Shown one piece after another: positions 1 to 8,154 of a DNA stretch of 64,000 nt. Source of the DNA: Lewinellaceae bacterium. GTDB lineage: Bacteria > Bacteroidota > Bacteroidia > Chitinophagales > Saprospiraceae. The notes beneath the pieces were generated by a model, which had not been told where the DNA came from, did no database searches, and worked only from the letters and a program-made list of their open reading frames with translations. The stretch lies in assembly GCA_020636095.1 (NCBI GenBank), contig JACJYN010000002.1, positions 1,116,001 to 1,180,000 of the forward strand, read 5' to 3'. Each line of letters begins with the position of its first letter. Position 1 is the stretch's first letter. Position numbers and translations under genes: made by a program.

Positions 1-2
1 TA

Positions 3-734
3 AATCAACAGTTTTGGATCGAAGTCAACGGAGTACGCGCCGAATCGATGGCCGAAGGGCACACCGCCGGCAGTTTTTTCTCCAACCAGCTATTTTCCGG
101 TGATATACTGTCATTTAACATTGTATCCGAAGATAAAGGCTTTGAAATCCAACTGTCTAACTTCGAATTTTTCAGCAATGCGATTGGCGTGATCGAACGC
201 CAATGGGAAGCCGGTGCAAAAAACGGCCAGCAGGGCCATTTCACCCAATGGGTCAGCGTCAAGAAACCGGACTTCACCCAGGTCATTTTTCCTGGCAATT
301 GCGACGGGATTTCCTATCCCTTAATTGAAAGCGGGGCTTCCATCGAACCTGAATGGACGGGGTACCCCGTTATCGACGAAGATGGCTCGATCGCTACTAC
401 CCACGACCAGTACCCCCTGACCGATGATGGCTGCGCCTTCAGCCTGAAGTGGGAAGACGAAGTCCTCCCAGATAATGGCAATTGCATCGTCTTCCGGCAT
501 TGGATCATCAGCGATTACTGCGGCGACAATGTGCAGGACTATACTCAGGTGATCAAGATGCGCGGAAGCTGCCCGGAAGGGAGCAGCCCCCTGCCCTATG
601 GCCAGTTTGACATTCCAGAAAACGGCAATCAAAACGGCGCTGGCGATCCGAAGTATTCGGTATCGAACGGCTCACTACAGGCAGCCCTGAACAGTAACCC
701 TGTGGAAGCTCAGCTGGTATCGCCTGCCGAATAA
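3..734 (+). CDS. C-terminal part of a secreted protein, 5' end outside window
   Basis: The reading frame is open to the left edge of the window (NQQFWIEVNGVRAES precedes the first internal Met at 48), so this is the 3' part of a longer gene and no start is assigned. The visible 243 residues contain several Cys (CDG, GCAF, NCIVF, YCGDN, SCPEG) and alternating hydrophobic patterns like the Ig/HYR-type beta-sandwich segments of large extracellular Bacteroidota proteins. The segment YTQVIKMRGSCPEG resembles the D-x-T-Q-x-I-x-V end of HYR-like repeats. The tail is Gly/Asn-rich and has no recognisable T9SS sorting module. A strong terminator follows at 801. Function is unknown; extracellular location is inferred from composition only. 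Confidence 0.6.
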   Translation, partial: NQQFWIEVNGVRAESMAEGHTAGSFFSNQLFSGDILSFNIVSEDKGFEIQLSNFEFFSNAIGVIERQWEAGAKNGQQGHFTQWVSVKKPDFTQVIFPGNCDGISYPLIESGASIEPEWTGYPVIDEDGSIATTHDQYPLTDDGCAFSLKWEDEVLPDNGNCIVFRHWIISDYCGDNVQDYTQVIKMRGSCPEGSSPLPYGQFDIPENGNQNGAGDPKYSVSNGSLQAALNSNPVEAQLVSPAE

Positions 735-800
735 TGGATATTAAGAGCATTTTTATAATGATTTAGTAGGTTTGTAAAGGGTTTCTCATACAGGACTATC

Positions 801-829
801 GGCAGAGAGCTAAGGCTCTCTGCCTTTTT
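801..829 (+). terminator. Rho-independent terminator after the first gene
   Basis: A perfect 10-bp stem, GGCAGAGAGC and GCTCTCTGCC, encloses the tetraloop TAAG and is followed at once by TTTTT. It lies 67 bp after the stop of the partial gene ending at 734. Confidence 0.9.
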
Positions 830-907
830 AACCCTTTCCCGGTTCACCTCGATGTTTCGCATAGACTCTATATTAGTGAGTATTAATTCTTTTGTTTCTT
901 TATGTAG

Positions 908-936
908 AAAGCGGCCCTGAAAGCCGCTTTTTTTTT
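908..936 (+). terminator. Second terminator-like hairpin before mutA
   Basis: AAAGCGGC pairs with GCCGCTTT around a 7-nt loop and runs into an uninterrupted T tract (928-936). It is the second terminator on the same strand within 110 bp, so it either backs up the first or ends a short transcript made from 830-907, where I see no ORF and no clear promoter. Confidence 0.75.
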
Positions 937-965
937 GGTCCTGGCCAGGAAATACAGTAAATTTC
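935..965 (+). promoter_or_regulatory. Candidate Bacteroidota promoter for mutA
   Basis: TTG (935-937), a 20-bp spacer and TAAATTTC (958-965) match the Bacteroidota -33/-7 consensus TTG-N20-TAnnTTTG with one mismatch. The -33 element overlaps the end of the preceding terminator's T tract, and transcription would start about 13 nt before the ATG at 985. Confidence 0.45.
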
Positions 966-984
966 GGCACCAAAATCGGACGTC

Positions 985-2148
985 ATGACGGAACAAGACC
1001 ATCTCTTTTCAGAATTCGCACCTACCACCAAAGCCGAATGGCTCGCCAAAGTAGAGAAAGACCTCAAAGGTAAACCACTGGAAGAATTAAGCTGGCAACT
1101 GGAAGAAAAGATCACCCTTGCCCCTTTCTATCATCCGGAGGATTTGGAATGGCCGCCTGCGCCCCTGCAGGGGCAGCGGCAGGACAACAATTGGGAAGTG
1201 GGTGAATACATCGATGTAGAAGATGTTAAAGCCGCTAATGCCGAGGTGCTTGAGGGGCTGCAGGCGGGAGTTCAAGCCCCCTTGTTCCGCCTCCGGCGCC
1301 CGCTCAGTGCCCAGCACATGGAGCAACTTCTGGAAGGGGTTGAGCTTTCCTTCATCTCCACCAATTTTGGAGAGAATTATACCGATAAAGTACCCTGGGA
1401 GGCCTTCCGGCACTTCGTGTCCCTGTTAGAAAAGCGGGGCGCCGATAAAAAAACTATTCGGGGCTCCATCGACTTTGACCCCCTCCTTGACTGGAGCCAT
1501 CCGCCCATCGATAAGCTGGCGGAGCTCATTCGCTATTGCCGGGATTCCATGCCGCTCTTCCGGCCTTTCCAGGTCAATGCCCACCGTTTTCACTCCGGCC
1601 CGGACGACAGCTCCCTGGAGCTGGCCTACACCATTGCCAAAGGTAGCGAGTACCTGGCCCGCCTCACCGGGCAGGGCCTTTCTGCGGCGACGGTAAATGC
1701 CCACTTGCAGTTTTCCGTTGCCATCAGCAAAAGCTACTTCGTGGAGATCGCCAAACTGCGGGCGCTGCGCCTCCTCTGGGCCAACGTCATGAAAGCCTAC
1801 GGCCCGCCTCAGGCGCCTTTCCTGGCGGTGCACTTCGCAAAAGAAACGCAGGACGAGGATGCCAATATGAACATGATCAGGGCCAGCACCCAGGCAATGT
1901 CGGCTGTAATCGGAGGGGCGGACAGGCTGTATGTACTGCCTTCCAACCATGCCGGCCAGGAACCCAGTACTGCTTTCAGCCGCCGCATTGCACGAAATGT
2001 GCAGCACCTGCTCAAAATGGAAAGCCACCTGCATCGGGTGATAGACCCGGGCGCCGGTAGCTATTATATCGAAAAACTGAGTGAAAAACTGGCGGAACAG
2101 GCCTGGGGGCAATTTCAGGAAATGGAAAAAAGGGGAGAGTTTATGTAG
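985..2148 (+). CDS. mutA: Methylmalonyl-CoA mutase small-subunit type protein (short form)
   Basis: This 387-residue protein resembles the small (beta) subunit of methylmalonyl-CoA mutase, the B12-dependent enzyme interconverting methylmalonyl-CoA and succinyl-CoA. Family patterns run through it: an N-terminal FPTTKAEW-like segment (FAPTTKAEW), NAHRFHSGPDDS (about 196-207), VEIAKLRALRLLW, RASTQAMSAVIGGAD, SRRIARNVQHLLKMESHLHR and VIDPGAGSYYIEKL near the end. It covers only the TIM-barrel part and has no B12-binding domain, as in short flavobacterial beta subunits. The catalytic large subunit, which normally follows directly, is absent: the next gene is convergent. Whether this still acts as a structural partner of a MutB encoded elsewhere cannot be decided here. 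The start fits the promoter at 935-965. Confidence 0.85.
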   Translation: MTEQDHLFSEFAPTTKAEWLAKVEKDLKGKPLEELSWQLEEKITLAPFYHPEDLEWPPAPLQGQRQDNNWEVGEYIDVEDVKAANAEVLEGLQAGVQAPLFRLRRPLSAQHMEQLLEGVELSFISTNFGENYTDKVPWEAFRHFVSLLEKRGADKKTIRGSIDFDPLLDWSHPPIDKLAELIRYCRDSMPLFRPFQVNAHRFHSGPDDSSLELAYTIAKGSEYLARLTGQGLSAATVNAHLQFSVAISKSYFVEIAKLRALRLLWANVMKAYGPPQAPFLAVHFAKETQDEDANMNMIRASTQAMSAVIGGADRLYVLPSNHAGQEPSTAFSRRIARNVQHLLKMESHLHRVIDPGAGSYYIEKLSEKLAEQAWGQFQEMEKRGEFM

Positions 2149-2149
2149 C

Positions 2150-2188
2150 GTGCAGGACTTGTACACGCTTCGGGCATAAGTCCTGCAC
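2150..2188. terminator. Hairpin between convergent mutA and FAS1 gene
   Basis: GTGCAGGACTT (2150-2160) and AAGTCCTGCAC (2178-2188) form a perfect 11-bp stem starting 2 nt after the mutA stop. There is no T tract on either side, so it is a weak intrinsic terminator or an mRNA 3'-end stabiliser shared by two convergent genes. Confidence 0.55.
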
Positions 2189-2210
2189 ACTATAACTATC
2201 AGGAAGATTG

Positions 2211-3221
2211 TTACGGCAGAATAACCGCGTCGATCGCGTGGATCACGCCATTCTGCGCCTGAACATTGGAGGCAACAACTTTTGCCTGATTGGAGCCGGC
2301 GATAATATTCAGCGTTGGTGCTCCACCAAAGGTACTGCCACCGCCGCCAAAGGAGAAAGAAGTTGTATAAGTGGCGCCATCCAGTAGCGTATTGATTGTC
2401 GGGCGGCGGAACAAATATTCCGACGTGAAGCTACCGGCTGCCACATGATAAGTCAACACTGCCTCCAGCGTTGCCGCCGGGATGTCGTCCAGGCTGCTCC
2501 AGGCCGGATTGCTGTCGAGCAGGGCTACAAAGGCGGCATTGGTCGGCGCCAGTACGGTGAAAGGGCCGTTGCCACTGAGCGCAGCCACAAAATCTACAGA
2601 GAGGTCAGGGCGGGTCAGCGCCTGCACCAGTATAGAGAAATTGGGGTTGCTGGCCGCTAAAGTGACAATGCTGGAAGGAGCGATCACTTTGTCAATAACG
2701 TGAATAACGCCATTGGACGCATCCACATCCGCTGCTACTACGTTGACATCCCCGTTGATGGTAACGCCGTTATCCGCTGAAATATAAATGTCAGATGGAC
2801 GTCTGTTCGGAGCAGTGGCTAAGGTCTTGAAATAGCCGGAATTGATGTCAGCGGCAAAGGCCTCTCCCCTCAAAACGTGAGTGGTGAGCACCGTGGTGAG
2901 CAGGCCAACGGGCACTTCATTTATATTATTGAACCCATTCGCAGAGAGAAAAGCATCGAATGCGTCATTGGTAGGGGCAAAAACGGTGAAAGGGCCGCGA
3001 GAGCTCAGGGCGCCTACCAGATTGGCGCGTACAACAGCATCCACCAGGATACTAAAATCAGGATCGCTGAGGGCGATTTCAACAATGGTTGAACTGCTCC
3101 GGTTTTCAATACCCGGGTTGGTAAGCCCATCCTCTGTCAGCATAGCGTCTTCGGTACAGGAAGGAAGGGCAAAAATACTCGCCAAAAAGAGCAGAAGCGC
3201 AGAAAATTTCAGGTTCTTCAT
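2211..3221 (-). CDS. Lipoprotein with two FAS1 (fasciclin) domains
   Basis: The ATG at 3221 (MKNLKFSALLLFLA) is preferred over upstream in-frame codons because it opens directly into a lipoprotein signal with lipobox ALPSC. The mature protein has two FAS1 domains of about 130 residues. Each shows the H1/H2 signatures: GPFTVFAPTNDAFDAFL and GPFTVLAPTNAAFVALL, then ANNGVIHVID-type ends (ASNGVIHVIDKVIAP, AQNGVIHAIDAVILP). FAS1 proteins mediate adhesion and matrix contacts, and outer-membrane anchoring is expected. The gene lies directly downstream of a paralogue on the same strand (4398-3433), separated by a terminator, so the pair arose by tandem duplication. The linker of the second domain has a Gly-rich stretch (FSFGGGGSTFGG). 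Confidence 0.9.
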   Translation of the reverse strand: MKNLKFSALLLFLASIFALPSCTEDAMLTEDGLTNPGIENRSSSTIVEIALSDPDFSILVDAVVRANLVGALSSRGPFTVFAPTNDAFDAFLSANGFNNINEVPVGLLTTVLTTHVLRGEAFAADINSGYFKTLATAPNRRPSDIYISADNGVTINGDVNVVAADVDASNGVIHVIDKVIAPSSIVTLAASNPNFSILVQALTRPDLSVDFVAALSGNGPFTVLAPTNAAFVALLDSNPAWSSLDDIPAATLEAVLTYHVAAGSFTSEYLFRRPTINTLLDGATYTTSFSFGGGGSTFGGAPTLNIIAGSNQAKVVASNVQAQNGVIHAIDAVILP

Positions 3222-3385
3222 AATTAGATGTTTTTTAAATACTTGATAAATAATGCTGTGGAAAAGGCTTTCCATTGCAGGGGGCGCCAATTTGAGGGTA
3301 TCTGTTCAGGCAGCAATGGAAGCATCTTATCGGAACACCCTTACCAGGCTGGCAATGGATGCTGCAGAAGGCTTTTTACCGAACT

Positions 3386-3427
3386 AAAAAAGAGGGGAGC
3401 AAGCCGAAGCCTGCTCCTCTTTTTTTC
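3386..3427 (-). terminator. Terminator downstream of the second FAS1 gene
   Basis: An A/T-flanked hairpin with GAGGGGAGCA pairing imperfectly with TGCTCCTC around AAGCCGAAGCC, followed on the minus strand by TCTTTTTT. It starts just after the stop codon of the 4398-3433 gene. The T runs on both sides would let it work in either direction. Confidence 0.8.
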
Positions 3428-3432
3428 AGTAT

Positions 3433-4398
3433 TTATTCAGGAAGGATAACCGTGTTGATGGCGTGAATAACACCATTGACGGCCTGTACATCAGTAGCAA
3501 TGATTTGTGCCGTGTTACCACCAGCGATGATGGTGGGAGTGGCTGGATCGAGATCGATGCTAAAGGTTTCTCCGGAAGCCAGCGTGGTTACGACCATATC
3601 GTCAGTAAGGTCGGTAGAGCGCACATTACCGGCGCCCGTTACGTGGTACAACAGTACCGTTTCCAAAACATTCGTCGGGATATCCGCTACGGAATTCCAG
3701 TTGGGATCGCTGTCCAGCAGCGCCTGGAAAGCATCGTTTGTCGGAGCAAAAACAGTGAAGGGGCCTTCGCCGCTCAGTACTTCTACAAAGTTGGTGCTCA
3801 AACCATCAGCAGTCAACGCAGCTACCAGAGAGCTGAAGTTGGGATCAGCCAAAGCAAAGGTTACAATGCTGGGCAGGCCGATAACCTGGTCAACTACGTG
3901 AATCACACCGTTATCGACAGCTACATCCGCCGCCTTCACACTGGCTGTTCCATTGATGGTGACGCCGTTATCCAGGTTGATGTAAATACTGGTGGTAGCA
4001 TCGCCAAACCCGGTGGCGCTGAGGGTAGAGAAATAGCCGGTAGAAAGGTCTCCGGATTTTATATCACCACTCAGTACGTGGTTGGTCAATACAGCTACCA
4101 ATGCATCCTTAGGTGTATTTTCGATGGTGTTGGTGCCAATATCATTCAGAAAGGCCTGGAAAGCTGCATTGTCAGGAGCAAAAACGGTGAAGGGGCCCTC
4201 GCCGCTCAGGACACCGTCCAGTTCAGCTTTAACAACTGCGTCTCTCAGCAAGCTGAAGTTGTCATCTCCCAGCACGTAGTCGACGATCGTATTTGATTCG
4301 GCAGGTGTGGGGGTCTCATCATCGTTATCACAAGCGGTGAAAGTAATTACAGAACCCAGTAGCATGAGGCTAAACAGCCAAGACATTGATTTCTTCAT
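3433..4398 (-). CDS. Lipoprotein with two FAS1 (fasciclin) domains, paralogue
   Basis: The start at 4398 (MKKSMSWLFSLMLLGSV) gives a compact lipoprotein signal ending in the lipobox FTAC and an acidic DNDDETP linker; an ATG 9 nt upstream (4407) is a possible alternative. Two FAS1 domains follow, with GPFTVFAPDNAAFQAFL and GPFTVFAPTNDAFQALL and the closing motifs VDNGVIHVVDQVIGLP and AVNGVIHAINTVILPE. It shares domain order and many motifs with its downstream neighbour (2211-3221), so the two are probably a tandem duplication with diverged interdomain regions. Likely role: cell-surface adhesion. It ends at the terminator 3386-3427. Confidence 0.9.
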   Translation of the reverse strand: MKKSMSWLFSLMLLGSVITFTACDNDDETPTPAESNTIVDYVLGDDNFSLLRDAVVKAELDGVLSGEGPFTVFAPDNAAFQAFLNDIGTNTIENTPKDALVAVLTNHVLSGDIKSGDLSTGYFSTLSATGFGDATTSIYINLDNGVTINGTASVKAADVAVDNGVIHVVDQVIGLPSIVTFALADPNFSSLVAALTADGLSTNFVEVLSGEGPFTVFAPTNDAFQALLDSDPNWNSVADIPTNVLETVLLYHVTGAGNVRSTDLTDDMVVTTLASGETFSIDLDPATPTIIAGGNTAQIIATDVQAVNGVIHAINTVILPE

Positions 4399-4623
4399 TA
4401 GTATCATTTTTGGTTTAAGTAAATGGAGATTCATTATCAATTCGCCCGTCATAACCGCAATCGGTAGAGTGATGTTCAGGGAAGTTTATCAGAAGCGGTA
4501 CAGGAAACCTTGTTTTGCTTAATGCTTTACATTTGGAAGGAAAGGAAAGATTTAGGAGGTTTTTTCCTGAACAATTCCAGAAGGGGGACAGGAACTACCC
4601 AAACAGTGAAATTTCAACATACG

Positions 4624-5271
4624 CTACTCCACCAGTGGCCACAATTCCTCCGCCAGCCGGCGGTGGAGGCTGGGGTCGTCGGACCGGATATCGCCGCCGC
4701 CGTCAATGAGCAGGGGCGACAGGCTGACACCTTCTACCGCTTCTGCGGCGGCCGCCAGGGCTTCATAATAGCCCGCAGTGCGGGTAGAGGGGAGGATCAG
4801 GATGGGCAAATCTGCCTGTTGGGTTCGAATATGGCGCAGGAGTTTGTTTACGTCCCGGGCAAAGGCTTCAGGGCCCGTCTGCCGGGCCTCGTCGGCCTGC
4901 CCCAACTCCAGGATGGCCTGTTTCAGTGGATGCGCCAGAAGGAATGGAAGGCGTTCGAGGGCGCCGGCAACCGTTTCGGCCGCCACACTGGCATTGAGGG
5001 TTTTGACCGGGGCCGGGGCCTCAGAAAGGCGGCGCCCTAACAAAGCGGCATACCCTTGCTCGGGTGAAAGGCCGCGGGCGACAGAAAAGGTGCTGCCCAG
5101 AATGAGCAGCAGGGGCTGCTCACTGGCTGCGGGCGCTTCATTAATGTCCGAAGAGATACTGATGATGGCGCCTTTTTCCTCTTCAGCAGGAGGCGAATGG
5201 CTATTCTGCCCGCAGGCGGCGGCCAGCAAGTACACCAACAGAAGGTATAGCCAATGGTTATTCGTGCTCAT
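4624..5271 (-). CDS. TesA/SGNH-hydrolase-like lipoprotein, catalytic residues lost
   Basis: A 215-residue lipoprotein (lipobox LAAAC near residue 20). From about residue 52 it follows the TesA (thioesterase I/lysophospholipase L1, SGNH) fold: LLLILGSTFSVARG matches LLILGDSLSAG, NASVAAETVAGALERLP matches NASISGDTxxxGLARLP, and AILELGQADEAR matches VLVELGGNDGLR. The catalytic positions have all changed: the nucleophile block GDS is GST, the oxyanion Gly of block II is Ala, the Asn of GGND is Ala (GQAD), and the DxxHP block is shortened to DDPSLH without the HP pair. I infer a non-catalytic homologue. Its start codon lies inside the 3' end of queG (14-nt overlap), so translation is probably coupled to it. 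Confidence 0.75.
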   Translation of the reverse strand: MSTNNHWLYLLLVYLLAAACGQNSHSPPAEEEKGAIISISSDINEAPAASEQPLLLILGSTFSVARGLSPEQGYAALLGRRLSEAPAPVKTLNASVAAETVAGALERLPFLLAHPLKQAILELGQADEARQTGPEAFARDVNKLLRHIRTQQADLPILILPSTRTAGYYEALAAAAEAVEGVSLSPLLIDGGGDIRSDDPSLHRRLAEELWPLVE

Positions 5272-6205
5272 GGCCGCCCTTTTTCAAAAAAGCAATGTTG
5301 CGTTTCAAGCCTTCATATTTAGTACGCTTAACCGCCGACTTTCGAAAAAGCTCCCGGAAGACTTCTTCGGTGATCTCTTCCCATTCCTGTCTTGTCTTGG
5401 CCAAAAGCGCTGGCTTAGGCTCGAATTCAGGCTCAGAATGGGGCCGGGAGAACCGGTTCCAGGGGCATACCTCCTGGCAAATATCACACCCAAACATCCA
5501 GTTTTCGAACTTCCCCTTGTATTCCTCGGGGATGGCCTCCTTCAGTTCTATCGTAAAATATGAAATGCACTTGCTGCCGTCCAGAATATACCCCTCCGGT
5601 GAGATGGCCTCTGTCGGACAGGCGTCGATGCAACGGCGGCAGGCGCCGCAGTAGTCCTTTATCGGAGCGTCGTACGCCAACTCTAGATCGCAGATCAACT
5701 CCGCCAGAAAATAATAAGAGCCTGCGCGCGGGTGGATAAGCAGGGTATTCTTGCCCATCCAGCCCAGGCCGGAGCGGCGCGCCCAATCCCGCTCCAGGAC
5801 GGGAGCCGAATCGACGAATACGCGGCCATGCACCTGTCCGATCCGCTCTTCTATGAAGTGCAGGAGGCTCTTGAGCTTGTGCTTCAACACAAAGTGATAG
5901 TCCTTGCCATATGCGTATTTGGCAATCCTGGGCGCCTCGGGGTCTTGCTGCCCATCCTCGGAATAGTAATTGTACATCAGGCTGATGACCGACCTGGCGC
6001 CGGGCGCCAACTTACGGGGATCGGTGCGCTTATCGAAATGGTTGGCCATATAGCCCATCTGGCCATGCATGCCCTTATTCAGCCAGGCTTCCAGCCGGCG
6101 GGCCTCCTCCTCCATAAACTCAGCCCGGGATATACCGACGTAGCTGAAGCCGAGGCGTTGTGCTTCTTCCCTTATCCAACGAGTATGTTCTGTAGCGTTC
6201 GGCAT
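5258..6205 (-). CDS. queG: Epoxyqueuosine reductase QueG
   Basis: A 315-residue cobalamin- and Fe-S-dependent enzyme that reduces epoxyqueuosine to queuosine in tRNA wobble position 34, in the cytoplasm. Visible features: the DUF1730-like N-terminal half, the active-site segment VDSAPVLERDWARRSGLGW with GKNTLLIHPRAGSYYFLAEL, and two [4Fe-4S] clusters from CGACRRCIDACPTEAI and CDICQEVCPWN. The start at 6205 (MPNATEHTRWIREEA) was chosen because the upstream extension is unlike the family and the total length is typical. It overlaps the next gene by 14 nt. The second queuosine gene of the window, queE, lies 33 kb away and is frameshifted. Confidence 0.95.
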   Translation of the reverse strand: MPNATEHTRWIREEAQRLGFSYVGISRAEFMEEEARRLEAWLNKGMHGQMGYMANHFDKRTDPRKLAPGARSVISLMYNYYSEDGQQDPEAPRIAKYAYGKDYHFVLKHKLKSLLHFIEERIGQVHGRVFVDSAPVLERDWARRSGLGWMGKNTLLIHPRAGSYYFLAELICDLELAYDAPIKDYCGACRRCIDACPTEAISPEGYILDGSKCISYFTIELKEAIPEEYKGKFENWMFGCDICQEVCPWNRFSRPHSEPEFEPKPALLAKTRQEWEEITEEVFRELFRKSAVKRTKYEGLKRNIAFLKKGGHEHE

Positions 6206-6415
6206 GGATTCATTAAAGGGGCCCCAAAAAGTCCCCGATCTCACGAAAGGTAGGCAAGCCTGATCAAAATTCCAAAAACATGGCAGGAATCCCTCTCCGT
6301 TGATAAAAGTCACTGGCCACAGTGCCAATTGTCATTTGGTATACAGGGGTTTGCGTGCATTTTTGGTATTGAAAATAAGATTGTTTAACGCCCTCGGGTA
6401 CAAAACTCCTCACTC

Positions 6416-7354
6416 ATGAATTTTGAAATCACAGGCACCGAATTACTAGTGGGCGTGGGGATTGGAATCGTACTCTTAATGGCCCTTATTAGTGCTATAA
6501 GAGCATACTTCCGTCGCAAGTCAGAAGGAAACCTCACTGAGCAATATCGCGATAAAAAGTGGGACTCACCTCTGGACGCCCGTAATAAGTACCCGGATGT
6601 AGATGTCTTCCGTTATAGCGCCACCTTCTGGCGCCTGAGTCTGGTTACCGCCCTGTTACTGCTGATAGGCGCGTTCAACTGGACCCTTTACGAAAAAGAG
6701 GTTTATATACCGGACGATGCACTGTCAATGGACTTCGACGTTGAGATCGATGTTCCGCGCAGTAATACCCCGCCGCCGCCGCCGCCGCCGCCGCCCCCAC
6801 CCACCATCGAGGCAGTACCGGATATGGAACTGATGGAGGAAGAAGATGTGGAATTTGTTGACCAGTCGGTGGATGCCAATACCTATATCGAAGCGCCGGT
6901 GTTCCATGAATCGACCAAGAAAGAGGCGGCTCCTCCTCCGCCGCCGCCGCCACCGCCACCACCAGAACCCGATGTAGAAGAGATTTTCAAGATCGTTGAA
7001 GAAATGCCGCGTTTCCCGGGTTGTGAAGATATCACAGCGTCTAAAGACGAAAGACAGCAATGCGCCAACAAAAAGTTGTTGGAATTTATCTACGAAAACA
7101 TCCGCTACCCGGCAGTTGCCCGCGATAACGGCATCGAAGGAACGGTAGTCGTCAGCTTCGTCGTCGACCAGAAGGGCAACATCAAGGACGCCCAGGTCGT
7201 TCGCGATATCGGCGGTGGTTGCGGGCAGGAAGCCCTCCGCATTGTCGAACTGATGAACAGCATGCCCAACCGTTGGGCCCCGGGTAAACAAAGGGGGCGG
7301 GCAGTTAAAGTACTGTTCAACCTCCCGGTGAAGTTTAAACTGGAATACAACTAG
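6416..7354 (+). CDS. tonB: TonB-family energy transducer
   Basis: A 312-residue inner-membrane protein that passes proton-motive energy to outer-membrane TonB-dependent receptors. It has two predicted membrane segments (about 9-30 and 73-90), unlike the single one of enterobacterial TonB. The periplasmic part has two runs of 11 prolines (119-129 and 173-183) separated by an acidic stretch (ELMEEEDVEFVDQ). The C-terminal TonB domain (about 210-309) contains IRYPAVARDNGIEGTVVVSF and NRWAPGKQRGRAVKV, typical of Bacteroidota TonB, plus MPRFPGCED. It stands alone with its own terminator (7381). The receptor at 57472-59655 is a possible but unproven partner. The poly-Pro codons form a GCC/CCG simple repeat prone to length change. 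Confidence 0.93.
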   Translation: MNFEITGTELLVGVGIGIVLLMALISAIRAYFRRKSEGNLTEQYRDKKWDSPLDARNKYPDVDVFRYSATFWRLSLVTALLLLIGAFNWTLYEKEVYIPDDALSMDFDVEIDVPRSNTPPPPPPPPPPPTIEAVPDMELMEEEDVEFVDQSVDANTYIEAPVFHESTKKEAAPPPPPPPPPPPEPDVEEIFKIVEEMPRFPGCEDITASKDERQQCANKKLLEFIYENIRYPAVARDNGIEGTVVVSFVVDQKGNIKDAQVVRDIGGGCGQEALRIVELMNSMPNRWAPGKQRGRAVKVLFNLPVKFKLEYN

Positions 7355-7380
7355 TAACTAAAGCTAACTCAAATACAATA

Positions 7381-7421
7381 AAAAGCCACCGTGGATATCC
7401 TCCGCGGTGGCTTTTGTTTTT
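7381..7421 (+). terminator. Terminator of tonB
   Basis: AAAAGCCACCG (7381-7391) pairs perfectly with CGGTGGCTTTT (7405-7415), followed by GTTTTT. It starts 26 bp after the tonB stop. Confidence 0.9.
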
Positions 7422-7474
7422 CCGGCCAGCAGGCTTTCAGCCGGGACGGCAGGCAGGTAAAGCCTGCTTGCTTT

Positions 7475-7984
7475 TTAGCTCAGGTGCGCCCGCAACATCC
7501 ATGCGTGTTTCTCATGCGCTTCCATCAGCCCAATGAGAAAGTCCTGCGTGCCGGCGTCTCCGTACTGCTCCAGAGCGGCCTCCTGGTCTTTGCGCAAAGA
7601 CTGGATGATGGCCTCGTGGTCCTGCAGCAGGTTTTCCAGCATTTGCTGAGCATTCCCGTTCAGGTGCTGTGTCTCCTCCAGCCGGGCATAAGCCTTGAAC
7701 TCTTCCATAGAACCGGGAGCGAAAAAGCCAAGGCTGCGGATGCGCTCGGCAATGTCATCAATACTAATGGACAGAGCGGTGTACTGCTCCTCGAAAAAAG
7801 CATGTAACTGCTGGAAGTGAATACCACTTACGTTCCAGTGGTAATTGCGCAGCTTGATATACAATACATGCTCATCGGCCAGAAGGTGTTTGAGCATTTC
7901 AACAGCGCCGTTGCGCTTCTCCTGTTGTATGCCGATGTTTACATCTGTCATAGACTTAGCAACTTGCTTGGTTTCCAAACTCAT
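7475..7984 (-). CDS. dps: Dps-family ferritin-like DNA-protection protein
   Basis: A 169-residue member of the Dps/mini-ferritin family, which forms dodecamers, oxidises Fe2+ with H2O2 at inter-subunit sites and protects DNA. The ferroxidase ligands are all present with exact family spacing: H49 (in NYHWNVSG), H61, D76 and E80 (in SIDDIAERI). The N-terminal extension is short and only mildly basic, so strong DNA binding by the tail is uncertain. The start MSLETKQ at 7984 is the only sensible one. It is a single gene downstream of the photolyase-type gene on the same strand, consistent with a stress/light-protection block. Confidence 0.95.
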   Translation of the reverse strand: MSLETKQVAKSMTDVNIGIQQEKRNGAVEMLKHLLADEHVLYIKLRNYHWNVSGIHFQQLHAFFEEQYTALSISIDDIAERIRSLGFFAPGSMEEFKAYARLEETQHLNGNAQQMLENLLQDHEAIIQSLRKDQEAALEQYGDAGTQDFLIGLMEAHEKHAWMLRAHLS

Positions 7985-8154
7985 TATTTTTTTGTTTTGA
8001 TCTGTAAATTGGATACTGCGTCAGGAACATTTTGGCGCCATCCAGCCTCAGGAATACGTGGCTTTGTGGCGGAGTTACAATATTTTACTGATACAGAATT
8101 GACTTAATAAAACAAATAAATCGGACTGAAAGTTGGGCGGCATTAAGTATAAAC

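Noticed and set aside
3463..4296. 277-aa plus-strand frame
   Set aside because: Antisense to the FAS1 lipoprotein gene, whose domains are clear.
6725..7291. Gly/Arg-rich antisense frame opposite tonB
   Set aside because: It is the shadow of the poly-Pro codons of tonB.
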